A stretch of DNA of 64,000 nucleotides from Empedobacter tilapiae (GCF_004785645.1 NZ_SRPE01000006.1:124001-188000), one strand, 5' to 3'. Shown: positions 45,656-54,021, numbered from the stretch's first letter. Translations and numbers: made by a program. Notes: a model not told the origin generated them from the sequence alone.

Positions 45656-47044
45656 ATGAATACGATTATTTTATCAGCACTTTCAGGTATTATTTTGATG
45701 TTTAGTGGATTCTACATCAAAAATAATCGTGCCTTAAATATACTTTCTGTTGTTCTGTTTTTCGGAATGATTGTAGGAGGAATTTTCGATTTGAAAGGTT
45801 GCTCAATGTTCGCAGGAAAATTCGATAACATGATTGGACAATCGCTTTACGGCGTTTCGTTCTTTATCGCATTGGCAGGATTGGCAATTTTTTACTTATT
45901 GTTGAACAAAGATTCGTTTGGAAAAGTAGGAAAACATGTGGCAGAATATTATGCCTTAATTTTCTTCTCGTTTACAGGAATCGCAGTTTTAGCACAATTC
46001 CACAACTTAGTAATTATGTTCTTAGGAATCGAATTAATGTCAATTCCAATGTACATTATTGCAGGAACAAACAAAGAAAGTCTTAGAAGTACAGAAGCTT
46101 CTGTAAAATATTTCTTGATGGGAGCTTTCTCAACAGGAATTTTGATGTTAGGTGTAACATTTTTGTATGGCGCAACAGGAACTTTTATGGTTGATCAATT
46201 GGTGAACTATAACAAAGATTTCGAAACAATTTATTACGCAGGATGGTGTTTGATCATTTTCGCATTTTGTTTCAAAGTTTCTGCAGCACCTTTCCATGCA
46301 TGGACACCAGACGTTTACGACGGTACACCAACTGTGTTTACATCGTTTATGTCGACAATCATCAAAGGAGGATCATTTTTAGGATTTATTTTAGTCTTAA
46401 AATCATTCCCAACAAATGTAGAATATACCGAATATTACCGTTTATTATTTGCGTCAATTATCATTTTGACGTTATTTATCGGAAACTTCGGAGCAGTTTC
46501 TCAAAAATCTGTCAAACGTTTGATGGCTTATTCATCAATCGCGCAAGCAGGTTTCATGTTATTTGTTTTGTTCAATATCAATTCAGCTTCTAAAGAGGCT
46601 TTGATGTTCTATACGATTGCTTATTCAGTTGCGAATTTCATTATTTTCTATACGATTGATCAATTCAAAAATCCAAAATTTGATAGTTTTATTGGTTTAG
46701 GAAAAGCAAATCCAGTTTTAGCTGCAGCGATGACAATTTCATTGATTTCGTTAGCAGGTATTCCATTAACAGGAGGTTTCTTCGCGAAATTTATGGCGTT
46801 GAGTATTGGAGGAACAAACGATAAAAACCTATTTTTGATTGTAATTGCATTGGTTATGGCAGTTTTGAGTATGTATTATTACTTCAAAATCATCAACTAC
46901 ATGTATTTCAAAAAAGGGAAAAACAAATTAAAAACACAAGACGGATTAACGAATTTCCTTTTAATCATCGGAATGGTTATCTTAATTGTGATGGGAATTT
47001 TTCCAGGAATATTATCTTCATTTTTGCAAACGCCAATGTGGTAA
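45656..47044 (+). CDS. nuoN: NADH-quinone oxidoreductase subunit N
   Basis: The 462-residue antiporter-like subunit closes the operon. Motifs are MFLGIELMSIPMYIIAG, AAPFHAWTPDVYDGTPTVFT and KRLMAYSSIAQAGFML. A strong hairpin terminator lies 43 bases after its stop. Confidence 0.98.
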   Translation: MNTIILSALSGIILMFSGFYIKNNRALNILSVVLFFGMIVGGIFDLKGCSMFAGKFDNMIGQSLYGVSFFIALAGLAIFYLLLNKDSFGKVGKHVAEYYALIFFSFTGIAVLAQFHNLVIMFLGIELMSIPMYIIAGTNKESLRSTEASVKYFLMGAFSTGILMLGVTFLYGATGTFMVDQLVNYNKDFETIYYAGWCLIIFAFCFKVSAAPFHAWTPDVYDGTPTVFTSFMSTIIKGGSFLGFILVLKSFPTNVEYTEYYRLLFASIIILTLFIGNFGAVSQKSVKRLMAYSSIAQAGFMLFVLFNINSASKEALMFYTIAYSVANFIIFYTIDQFKNPKFDSFIGLGKANPVLAAAMTISLISLAGIPLTGGFFAKFMALSIGGTNDKNLFLIVIALVMAVLSMYYYFKIINYMYFKKGKNKLKTQDGLTNFLLIIGMVILIVMGIFPGILSSFLQTPMW

Positions 47045-47086
47045 TTGCAGAATGATTATTATATAGTTTTTTATTATTTATTATTT

Positions 47087-47124
47087 AAAAAGCTCGTGTC
47101 AATCAATTTGATACGAGCTTTTTT
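47087..47124 (+). terminator. nuo operon terminator
   Basis: AAAAAGCTCGTGTCAA pairs with TTTGATACGAGCTTTTT (one mismatch region) and runs into T residues. Confidence 0.9.
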
Positions 47125-47158
47125 AGTATATTAACATTCTAAATGTTCAACTAATTTT

Positions 47159-47765
47159 ATGAAGTTAATTTTATCGATTATAGTATTTTGCTTGCATTCA
47201 ATATTATTCTCTCAACAAATTGAAGAAATAAATCGAATATTGAAAATTGATTCATTAAAATTGCATGAAAATGAAATTAGAATTTATAAAAAATACGCTA
47301 CATCGACAGGTTTAGAAATGTTTCGTCTTTATAATGTTAAAGATGATTATTGGAAGTCAGAATTGTATCAAACAAAAGCAGGAACAATTGATAATGTAAC
47401 TAAAATTAGAATTGTAAAAGAGAAATTTAACTCTTTGAGTAATCTTGAATTAATTTCGTTTAAAATTTTAGATACAGATATTTTATACTTGCCAGATTTT
47501 GATAAAATAAGCTATAAGCTATAAGCTAAAAAATAAATCAAATCAATATTCTATAGAAGAAGGAAATGTTGTAAACACAAAAAAGAAAACATCGATTCTT
47601 GATGGAGTAAGTTATTACATTTTGATTAATAGTAACAAGAAGAAAAATACGATTCATTATTATAATTCAGAGAACTATCTCGAATATTATCCAAATGTTG
47701 ATGAATTAATATCGGTAAAAGAATTATTAGACTTGATAAGATTAGAGTTTGGTTGTCTAAAGTAA
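47159..47765 (+). pseudogene. Secreted hypothetical protein gene disrupted by a 7-bp repeat expansion
   Basis: The frame from ATG 47159 encodes a signal peptide (MKLILSIIVFCLHSILFSQQ) and about 100 residues, then hits a stop at 47522-47524 within three tandem copies of ATAAGCT. Removing one 7-base copy restores a continuous 199-residue frame ending at TAA 47763-47765 (the second part includes SILDGVSYYILINSN and ends RLEFGCLK). A good terminator follows directly. The restored frame shows that the intact gene had two copies. The current state could be a dead allele, a switched-off phase-variable allele or a sequencing error. The function is unknown. Confidence 0.8.
47507..47527. repeat. Triple tandem heptanucleotide ATAAGCT
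   Basis: Three perfect copies (47507-47513, 47514-47520, 47521-47527) lie inside a coding frame. Seven is not a multiple of three, so each gain or loss changes the frame; two copies keep it open. Confidence 0.9.
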
Positions 47766-47767
47766 TC

Positions 47768-47806
47768 AAAAGCTTGAAACAAGTCAGTTTTGTTTCAAGC
47801 TTTTTT
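47768..47806. terminator. Terminator between the disrupted gene and the repressor gene
   Basis: AAAAGCTTGAAACAA pairs perfectly with TTGTTTCAAGCTTTT and is followed by T residues on the plus strand. It may also serve the leftward repressor gene. Confidence 0.88.
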
Positions 47807-47815
47807 GTATTAGAT

Positions 47816-48586
47816 TTAATATGATCTTTTAATTACATGGAAAATTTGTTTTACATCCTCTATTGGATATAAGAAGGGTTTGAACTCAGGGTTTCTTGAT
47901 GTTAGTACAATCATTCCGTCATCTGTAAGATCAGCAATATCTTTATGAAAAATACCTGTTTTAGTGATGATGATAAAACCATAAGTTGTTTTATGAAAAC
48001 CATCTTTCCATAAATGACGTCCTACTTCTCTACCTAAAATATCTGCACCAGAAGGTGTATCATATCCTCCTTTGTTCCACATGCTATCTCCAATAGATTC
48101 AAAACCTAAATAATAGCCTCTTCCTATATGGTCTACTTTAAATGAAATTGTAGAAAAATCTTCTTTTAATTTTATTTCATCAAAACAACTTTCTATATAA
48201 GAAGCATAAGCTGGAAATGGAATTTTTAAAACTTCTATTCTAATTGTTTGATCAGGATAGATGTAAAATTTATTACCATGAGTGTTTGTAAATATTTCTG
48301 CATTTTGGTTTGTATCGAATAGCCTTACTTCTTCTGTTATATTATCTGTAACATCACTTTTTTCTATTTCTTTATTCTGATTAGTAAACATAGCTCCTTC
48401 TCCTGTTACTAACCAATTAGGATTGATATCTGAGTATGTGTTGAGTATTTGCTCTATTTTTGAAGCTCCTATATCTTTTACTTTATCTAGAAAACCATTT
48501 GAAAGACCAGTTTCAATATAAAATTTGTTTTTTGATATTTTTTTTAATTCTATGATTTTCAGTATTCTATCTATTATTGTATTCAT
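47816..48586 (-). CDS. CI/LexA-like phage repressor (HTH plus S24-like domain)
   Basis: The 256-residue protein starts with a helix-turn-helix domain (KKISKNKFYIETGLSNGFLD, residues 15-34) typical of Bacteroidota phage repressors, followed by NPNWLVTGEGAMF. The C-terminal half (about 120-256) resembles an S24 peptidase domain, with GFESIGDSMWNKGG near residue 165 containing the likely serine. Such repressors are inactivated by RecA-assisted self-cleavage after DNA damage. The gene is divergent from the tail locus and next to repeated operator-like sequences, as in lambda cI. The cleavage site and the catalytic lysine are not obvious, so SOS control is inferred. Confidence 0.82.
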   Translation of the reverse strand: MNTIIDRILKIIELKKISKNKFYIETGLSNGFLDKVKDIGASKIEQILNTYSDINPNWLVTGEGAMFTNQNKEIEKSDVTDNITEEVRLFDTNQNAEIFTNTHGNKFYIYPDQTIRIEVLKIPFPAYASYIESCFDEIKLKEDFSTISFKVDHIGRGYYLGFESIGDSMWNKGGYDTPSGADILGREVGRHLWKDGFHKTTYGFIIITKTGIFHKDIADLTDDGMIVLTSRNPEFKPFLYPIEDVKQIFHVIKRSY

Positions 48587-48590
48587 AAAT

Positions 48591-48638
48591 TTAGATTATC
48601 TACTATATTTATTTTGATTCATTAGATTATTTACTATA
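48591..48638. promoter_or_regulatory. Two direct operator repeats, TTAGATTATyTACTATA
   Basis: TTAGATTATCTACTATA (48591-48607) and TTAGATTATTTACTATA (48622-48638) differ at one base and start 31 bases apart, about three DNA turns. The first contains the dyad TAGATTATCTA. One lies just upstream of the repressor start and the other between the -33 and -7 elements of the rightward promoter, so one protein could block both. A looser related sequence, TAGATAAATTAGATA, is on the minus strand near 48676-48690. Confidence 0.6.
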
Positions 48639-48644
48639 AATTTG
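48613..48644 (+). promoter_or_regulatory. Rightward promoter of the tail locus (TTTG, 20 bp, TAAATTTG)
   Basis: TTTG at 48613-48616 and TAAATTTG at 48637-48644 are separated by 20 bases. The second operator repeat fills the spacer and overlaps the first two bases of the -7 box, which would give direct repression. Confidence 0.65.
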
Positions 48645-48658
48645 CTTTATATATCAAT

Positions 48659-48666
48659 CAAAAGTA
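48659..48666 (-). promoter_or_regulatory. Leftward -7 element TACTTTTG for the repressor
   Basis: A perfect TAnnTTTG match on the minus strand about 73 bases upstream of the repressor ATG. A repressor transcript from here would cross both operator repeats, allowing autoregulation. Confidence 0.45.
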
Positions 48667-48861
48667 TGAAAAAATATCTAATTTATCTAAAAGTATTACT
48701 CTAAAAGTTTAATAATATAGAATATAATCTATTTTATAAGTAGTCATTAATTGAATAATTAACTGACCAGGAATCTTATTGATTATATTTTCTTTGTTTA
48801 ATACAGTGTAATGTATTTATATATAGTGTTTTATGTGTGTTTGAAATTTAAAATAATATTA

Positions 48862-49026
48862 ATGCAGTTAAATAATGAATTAACTCGATTTGGAAAAAAG
48901 AGACAGAGAGCAAAAGCTCAAAGAGCCTTAAAAAAAGCTCAGGAAATTGAAAAAAGACAATTAGAGAATGGTTACAAGTATGTTAGAGAAGGAAAAATCA
49001 TTCGATTAAAGAGAGTAATAAACTAA
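48862..49026 (+). CDS. Small basic protein, early tail-locus gene
   Basis: I start at the ATG at 48862, giving 54 residues; an ATG 17 codons upstream adds a hydrophobic stretch that reads like non-coding AT-rich DNA. The peptide is very basic and helical (RFGKKRQRAKAQRALKKAQE), suggesting nucleic-acid binding. It is the first gene after the rightward promoter, where phages place Cro-like or activator genes. I recognise no family. Confidence 0.55.
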   Translation: MQLNNELTRFGKKRQRAKAQRALKKAQEIEKRQLENGYKYVREGKIIRLKRVIN

Positions 49027-49058
49027 CCAATTAAATAAAATTTATAATCTAAATAGCT

Positions 49059-49262
49059 ATGGCATATCATCGAAAAAATTATTTGGAAAAAGTTCTGAAA
49101 GTTCAGCAAATAACACTTGAGCATCGTAAACAAGGATTGTATTTTAAAGAAATTTATTATCAATATATAGAAAATTCGTTCAATATAAGTAAACGAACAT
49201 ATGACTCTTATTTGGGAATTAATGTCAAAAAACAACTTAAAGAACTTACAGAGAATGTATAA
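49059..49262 (+). CDS. Small hypothetical protein
   Basis: The 67-residue, basic, helical protein (MAYHRKNYLEKVLKVQQITLE and SKRTYDSYLG) may carry a degenerate helix-turn-helix. It follows the 54-residue gene by 32 bases and precedes a bidirectional terminator, so the two form a short early unit under the repressor. It could act as the activator of the tail genes (inference from position). Confidence 0.6.
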   Translation: MAYHRKNYLEKVLKVQQITLEHRKQGLYFKEIYYQYIENSFNISKRTYDSYLGINVKKQLKELTENV

Positions 49263-49280
49263 AATTTTAATGAGTTAAAG

Positions 49281-49323
49281 AAAAACAGCTATTTATAAGA
49301 AAATATAAATAGCTGTTTTTTTT
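49281..49323. terminator. Bidirectional terminator
   Basis: AAAAACAGCTATTTATA pairs perfectly with TATAAATAGCTGTTTTT, with T-runs on both strands, between the early unit and the leftward tape-measure unit. Confidence 0.92.
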
Positions 49324-49344
49324 GATTATTACTATATTGATTGT

Positions 49345-49842
49345 TTAGAAATCATACTTTAATTCATTTTTTAAAGTTACTTTATCATAAGTACCTATGC
49401 GTTCAATAGTGTTATTTCGCCCAAAATAACTACATTCATACTGTAATAAATAAACATTAAGTGTTGATTTTTCATCATGGCTAAATCCTTCATCAATTAA
49501 ACTTAGTTTTCCAGTAGATTTAGTTTCTAAACCTTTTAAAATTTCATGAACTTTATCTATATAAGTTAAGAAGAAATCATCTGTTCCGTGCTCAGAAGTA
49601 TTATGAAATTGTCCATATGATAATCTACATACAAGAGTTGCTATAGGAGATTTTTCTTTATGATTTACAGTCCAATCAATTAATAAATTATTCTTCGTTA
49701 CAAGTTCTGTATTTGTTTCATCAAAGTCTTGTTGACTATATAAATCAATATATTGTGGTTGCGAAATTCCTTCTTTCGTAAAAATATTGATAACATCTTC
49801 TTTGGAAAATTCATTGACGATTTTATGATATAATTCTTTCAT
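49345..49842 (-). CDS. Hypothetical protein paired with the tape-measure gene
   Basis: The 165-residue acidic cytoplasmic protein starts 14 bases after the tape-measure stop codon and ends the leftward unit. No domain is recognisable; visible sequences include FSKEDVINIFTKEGISQPQY and GQFHNTSEHGTDDFFLTYID. The pairing suggests a tail component or an assembly partner, such as a tail-completion or tape-measure chaperone protein. That is inferred from context only. Confidence 0.7.
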   Translation of the reverse strand: MKELYHKIVNEFSKEDVINIFTKEGISQPQYIDLYSQQDFDETNTELVTKNNLLIDWTVNHKEKSPIATLVCRLSYGQFHNTSEHGTDDFFLTYIDKVHEILKGLETKSTGKLSLIDEGFSHDEKSTLNVYLLQYECSYFGRNNTIERIGTYDKVTLKNELKYDF

Positions 49843-49856
49843 TTTTTATAATTTTA

Positions 49857-51743
49857 TTAGTTAGTTGCATTTTCTGCATTAATGATGATACGTTGGAACA
49901 TTTCTTTGAACCAAGTTTCTAAATCTGAAGAACTCATTCCATTTCCTTGTCCATTATTAGAAACTTGAACTCCGCCTTTGATGAAAGAATCAATCTTAAT
50001 TTCAATTCGTTTTTCTTGGCTAGCTTGTTGTGTTACACTGTTGATATCTTCTTTTACTTGTGGAGGTGAAAAGTTTTTGGCGGTTGATTTATTTACTTTG
50101 TTTTGATTAGTGTATAAACTTCTTTTTCCTGAGTTGACTTTATTATTAAGAGTGTTTTGTATTTCTGGTGTAAAAATACTTAATAAGGCATCATTGCCTT
50201 GTTTCATTAATTTGCTTTTCTCTCCATCTGTAACCAATTTATTCTCTATTCTAATTTGATTAATACGTTTTAAAGCTTTTGTGGACAATCCTGTTGGATC
50301 AAACTCTTGAATAGTTTCTAAAATTTGTTGCAATGGTTTAAGAAATCTATCCATTAATACAATGTGAATACGTATTAAACCACCTATTATTCCGTCTGTT
50401 TTAAATGCTTCTACAATGCTGTCCCAATGATCTTTTATAGCTATAAAAGCATTAATAACCCATCCTATAGGACCTAAGAATTGTAACATAGCTGCTCCCC
50501 ATTCATCATAATAATTGATAGCAATAGCAATATAAGCTACTAGAGCCGCAATACCAATTGCTATTGCTCCAACAGGATTTGCAAACATAATTGCATTTAA
50601 TGAAGTTAATAGAGGAATTAATGTTTCTGCTATTCCAATTACAGTAGAAAGACTTTCCAAATAAGGTAAAATACCACCAACTTTATCTGCTATAGAAGCT
50701 TCAATATTTGCCATAATATTTTTTATTCCATCACCAGCACCTTTAAAATTTTCTAATTTATTAGGATCTATGTCTGTACCACCAAGTCCCTGTATAAAAT
50801 TGACTCCTGCTTCTTGTCCTGTTTCAGCAAAAATTGATGTTAAAGCTGCCTTTTTTGCTGGGTCATTGGCTTCTTTTAGCATTGTTTGTAAAATATCAAA
50901 AGAAGATCCAGCTTCTAAATTTTTGGGATTGATGTTTAAGGAAGAAGCTATATCATTTAGTTTATTTTCATCTAGGCTTTCTATTGCAGCAATAGACTGT
51001 TCTAATCCACTAAAAATACTATCAGACGAACCTCCTTTTTTAACACCATTGGTCATTACACCTAGGTAATCTTCTACACTTAATCCCATTTCTCTAATTT
51101 TGGGAAGGTTTTTTTCTAACTGGTTTAACATATCTCCATTCAAATTACCTCCTTTTTCGTAAAATTGCTCCAAAACGTGCATATTACTTTCCATTGATCC
51201 TCCTAACCCATTAGCCATCATATTAGAAGTTTGTAAAATTAGTTTACTTGAATCTCCCCACCTTTTTTCAAGAGAATGTGCTTGGGCATTCATTTCTTCT
51301 GGATTTGGAATTCCTATTTGTTGAAGCATCATTTTATTATTTTGTAATCCTTTTGTGAATTGTAATCCATTTTTTAATGTTTCAAAAGAATTTAATAAAC
51401 CACGTATATTTTTAGAACTAAATGCTTCTCCCATTTGGGAAGAAATAGTGCTAAGACTATTCTTTATTTGAGAAGAAATAGAATTGATAATATTTTTAAT
51501 ATTATTGAATACTTTTCCGAATCTTGTAGTAAAAGGTTCGAGATTAGCCAAGACTTTATTTGTAGCTCCTCTTATCCGTTCGTGTAATATAATAAAGCTA
51601 ATTCCTGCGTCAAGAGCGAAGGATTTTAATTTAGCTTTCATTTTATCTGTTACATTATTTAATCGTTGTTGAATATTGTTTAATGAATTATTAAACAGCT
51701 TGTCAGATAATTCGTGTAGACTTTCTAATTTGTTTACTGCCAT
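49857..51743 (-). CDS. Phage tail tape-measure protein
   Basis: I start at MAVNKLESLHELSD (51743), dropping 30 upstream codons; the product is 628 residues. The N-terminal 140 residues are helical, and a TP901-type core follows (TSNMMANGLGGSMESNMHVL, KNLPKIREMGLSVEDYLGVM, TSIFAETGQEAGVNFIQGLGG). Hydrophobic helices lie at about 377-450 (PVGAIAIGIAALVAYIAIAI, FLGPIGWVINAFIAI), the feature that lets tape measures enter membranes. At about 1.5 angstroms per residue it would set a tail near 90-95 nm (family rule of thumb). It is on the strand opposite the rest of the tail genes, divergent from the sheath gene, which is unusual. Confidence 0.88.
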   Translation of the reverse strand: MAVNKLESLHELSDKLFNNSLNNIQQRLNNVTDKMKAKLKSFALDAGISFIILHERIRGATNKVLANLEPFTTRFGKVFNNIKNIINSISSQIKNSLSTISSQMGEAFSSKNIRGLLNSFETLKNGLQFTKGLQNNKMMLQQIGIPNPEEMNAQAHSLEKRWGDSSKLILQTSNMMANGLGGSMESNMHVLEQFYEKGGNLNGDMLNQLEKNLPKIREMGLSVEDYLGVMTNGVKKGGSSDSIFSGLEQSIAAIESLDENKLNDIASSLNINPKNLEAGSSFDILQTMLKEANDPAKKAALTSIFAETGQEAGVNFIQGLGGTDIDPNKLENFKGAGDGIKNIMANIEASIADKVGGILPYLESLSTVIGIAETLIPLLTSLNAIMFANPVGAIAIGIAALVAYIAIAINYYDEWGAAMLQFLGPIGWVINAFIAIKDHWDSIVEAFKTDGIIGGLIRIHIVLMDRFLKPLQQILETIQEFDPTGLSTKALKRINQIRIENKLVTDGEKSKLMKQGNDALLSIFTPEIQNTLNNKVNSGKRSLYTNQNKVNKSTAKNFSPPQVKEDINSVTQQASQEKRIEIKIDSFIKGGVQVSNNGQGNGMSSSDLETWFKEMFQRIIINAENATN

Positions 51744-51931
51744 ACTTGTTTTTTGAGTTAATATTTTACTTGACTTTATAATATATTGTTTGATATATAA
51801 AGTTTTCTGATGCAAAATTCCAAGAAAAAACAAGCGATTTGCTAATAAGATTGCAACCCTTGCCGACTATTTTTGATTGGGCAAAATTCCGTCTAATCTT
51901 TGCCTTGTCAAATAAATAATTTAATAACTCA
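51744..51931. promoter_or_regulatory. Divergent spacer between tape-measure and sheath genes
   Basis: This 188-base spacer must drive both structural units. The 10-mer GCAAAATTCC occurs twice (51812-51821 and 51881-51890). TAATCTTTG just upstream of the sheath gene is a near, but not perfect, -7 match. I see no perfect TAnnTTTG on either strand, so these promoters may need a locus-encoded activator. Confidence 0.4.
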
Positions 51932-53167
51932 ATGAGCAATCTTAACGGAATTACAATTCAAAAAGGAAAATTAGGTGCGAACAGAACTAACAATAAAAGA
52001 AGCGTTTCTGCTTTGATTATTAGCTCTGCTATAGTAGCAAAACTGGCATACAATACACCTATTACAATTTACAGTACTGACGATTTAGAGCAGTACGGAT
52101 TAACAGCAGAATTTGATGCTGTAAACAATGTTCATGTTTATCGACATGTTTCAGAGTTTTATCGAATGGCTGGAGCAGGAACAGAACTGCATTTAATGTT
52201 AGTCTCACAAACTGAAACATTAAAAACTATTGTTGAAAGTGAAACAGCTAAAACTTTATTAGCTTCTGCAGATTTTGAGATTAGACAATTAGCTATAGCA
52301 GTAAATCCAACAGAAGCTCCAACTGTAGTAAAAGGTTTACCAGAGGAGTTAGTGGAATCTATTCCATTGGCACAAGGATTAGCAGATTGGGCATTTAAAC
52401 AAAATATGCCTTGTCATATTTTCTTAGAAGGTTATCATTTAGATGGAGCATCTAATATAGTAGAAAATTTACGTGAAATTGAGAATGTCCAAGCGACAAA
52501 GGTTTCTGTCGTAATTGGGCAGGATTGGAAATATGCTGAAACAAAAACTGGTTTAGCTCAAAAATTCGCAGATGTAGGAACTGTATTAGGAGTTTGTTCA
52601 GCTGCATCTATTGAACAAAATATCGGAGATAATGAAGCTTTTGATATTAATGATTCTAAAAAAGATGCTTGGATGATTCCAGGTTTATCTAGTCATAAGA
52701 AGAATACAGAGGTTTATTCTCAGCTTCAAAACTTTGAAGATAAAGGATATATTTTCGGTCTAAGTTATTCTGGTTTAGCAGGAATTCGTATCAATAATGA
52801 TCATGTATGTGCTCCTGTAGTTGTGGATCAAGAAGGAAATATGAACGAACATACTATTGCTTATGGGCGTATTATGGATGATGCAATTAGACAATTAAGA
52901 TCTGTTTACTTACCAAAAATAAAAAGAACATATCCAGTAGATGAAAATGGAAAATTATTATCAGGATCCCTTGTTTCATTAGAAGGTGTAGGAGACAAAG
53001 TATTTGAAGACATGATTGCTTCTGGAGAAATTTCTTATGGAAAAACAACTATTGATTCAACAAGTGATTTATTAGTAGAAAAGGAACTTATTGTAAGCTT
53101 TGCTATCGTGCCTATGGGAAGTATTGGAGAAATTAAGGGTACAATTAATATCAAGAATAACATTTAA
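51932..53167 (+). CDS. Contractile tail sheath protein (DUF2586-like)
   Basis: The 411-residue protein has the size and layout of a contractile sheath subunit: an N-terminal arm, a variable middle and a conserved C-terminal domain (SVYLPKIKRTYPVDENGKL, then YGKTTIDSTSDLLVEKELIV and IKGTINIKNNI ending in beta-strands). It resembles the DUF2586-type sheath proteins of Mu-like Bacteroidota phages; I recognise this by general pattern and not by a single motif. It is followed by the tube gene, the canonical order. A contractile sheath excludes a siphovirus-type tail. Confidence 0.85.
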   Translation: MSNLNGITIQKGKLGANRTNNKRSVSALIISSAIVAKLAYNTPITIYSTDDLEQYGLTAEFDAVNNVHVYRHVSEFYRMAGAGTELHLMLVSQTETLKTIVESETAKTLLASADFEIRQLAIAVNPTEAPTVVKGLPEELVESIPLAQGLADWAFKQNMPCHIFLEGYHLDGASNIVENLREIENVQATKVSVVIGQDWKYAETKTGLAQKFADVGTVLGVCSAASIEQNIGDNEAFDINDSKKDAWMIPGLSSHKKNTEVYSQLQNFEDKGYIFGLSYSGLAGIRINNDHVCAPVVVDQEGNMNEHTIAYGRIMDDAIRQLRSVYLPKIKRTYPVDENGKLLSGSLVSLEGVGDKVFEDMIASGEISYGKTTIDSTSDLLVEKELIVSFAIVPMGSIGEIKGTINIKNNI

Positions 53168-53190
53168 TAATCAAATAAAAATAAAGTTTA

Positions 53191-53610
53191 ATGGCAACAA
53201 TTAATAGAAACGGAAAAACATATGATAGTGTTGATGTGACAGCATTTATTGATGGAATTCCAATTGAAGTAACATCTTTAACATATGGAAATGAACAAGA
53301 ACATCAATTAAACTGGACATTAGGATCTTCTCAAGCAACAAGTTGGAGCGCAGGGAAACGCACACCTTCTGCAACAATGGGAGTGATGATGCATGATATT
53401 GCTCCAATTGAAATGGCTGCTAAAGGAAGTATTTTGGATATCAAACCATTTAAATTGATTGTAAGTTTTACAAATGAATTTAATGCTCCTGTTTTCGATG
53501 AGTTAACAGTTAAGTTTCAGAATGAAGGTAGAGAAGTTACTGGGGAAATGGGCTTGAAAAAAGAATATACAATGTTCGCATTGTCAGTGAAATTAAACAC
53601 AAAACCTTAA
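53191..53610 (+). CDS. Tail tube protein
   Basis: The 139-residue, beta-rich protein follows the sheath gene by 23 bases, the fixed position of the inner-tube gene in contractile tails. Visible elements are DVTAFIDGIPIEVTSLTYGN at the N-terminus, WSAGKRTPSATMGVMMHDIAP in the middle and EVTGEMGLKKEYTMFALSV near the end, like tube proteins of Mu-like phages. A weak hairpin follows, which would keep sheath and tube expression above that of the downstream genes. Confidence 0.82.
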   Translation: MATINRNGKTYDSVDVTAFIDGIPIEVTSLTYGNEQEHQLNWTLGSSQATSWSAGKRTPSATMGVMMHDIAPIEMAAKGSILDIKPFKLIVSFTNEFNAPVFDELTVKFQNEGREVTGEMGLKKEYTMFALSVKLNTKP

Positions 53611-53629
53611 TCAATAATTAAAATTTTAT

Positions 53630-53652
53630 AAAGCCTGTTTTAGGCAGGCTTT
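53630..53652 (+). terminator. Internal hairpin after the tube gene
   Basis: AAGCCTG pairs with CAGGCTT around a 7-base loop, followed by TTATTACTT. The short T-run suggests partial termination, which fits the need for more sheath and tube than baseplate protein. Confidence 0.55.
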
Positions 53653-53694
53653 ATTACTTAATAATTTTTAAAATAATCAAAAAATATAAATAAA

Positions 53695-54021
53695 ATGGCA
53701 ACAAATAAAAATCAAAAAACAGTATCTCAAGAAACAATTGATAAAGTAGGAGGGAAACAAAATTTAAGACGATTGGTTTTACGTGATGAATTTCAAGATT
53801 TAGAATTAGAAGTTATTAGCCGTATTCCGGATCGTACAACAATGGGAGAATATTTGAAATATGCGAATGTAAATCCTAAAAAAGCGCAAGAAGTATTGGT
53901 AAATGGGTGCTTACTAACTGATCGAGATGAGGTTTTGTCAAGTGATGCTCTATTTAATTCTTGTGTTGCAGGTATTGCCGAAACAATCCCTATGGCTGCA
54001 GCAAAAGTGGAAAAGTACTAA
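53695..54021 (+). CDS. Tail assembly chaperone, short form (G-like)
   Basis: The 108-residue protein begins MATNKNQKTVSQETIDKVGG and has a helical chaperone-like body (LVLRDEFQDLELEVISRIPD). It lies directly after the tube gene and overlaps an alternate-frame extension, the hallmark of the lambda G/GT-type tail chaperones, which bind the tape measure during assembly. The termination codon is TAA at 54019-54021. Confidence 0.75.
   Translation: MATNKNQKTVSQETIDKVGGKQNLRRLVLRDEFQDLELEVISRIPDRTTMGEYLKYANVNPKKAQEVLVNGCLLTDRDEVLSSDALFNSCVAGIAETIPMAAAKVEKY

Noticed and set aside
48666-48704. 12-codon frame (MKKYLIYLKVLL) between the rightward tail promoter and the first small gene
   Set aside because: It is too short and AT-biased to support as a gene; it could be a leader peptide but no paired terminator is visible.
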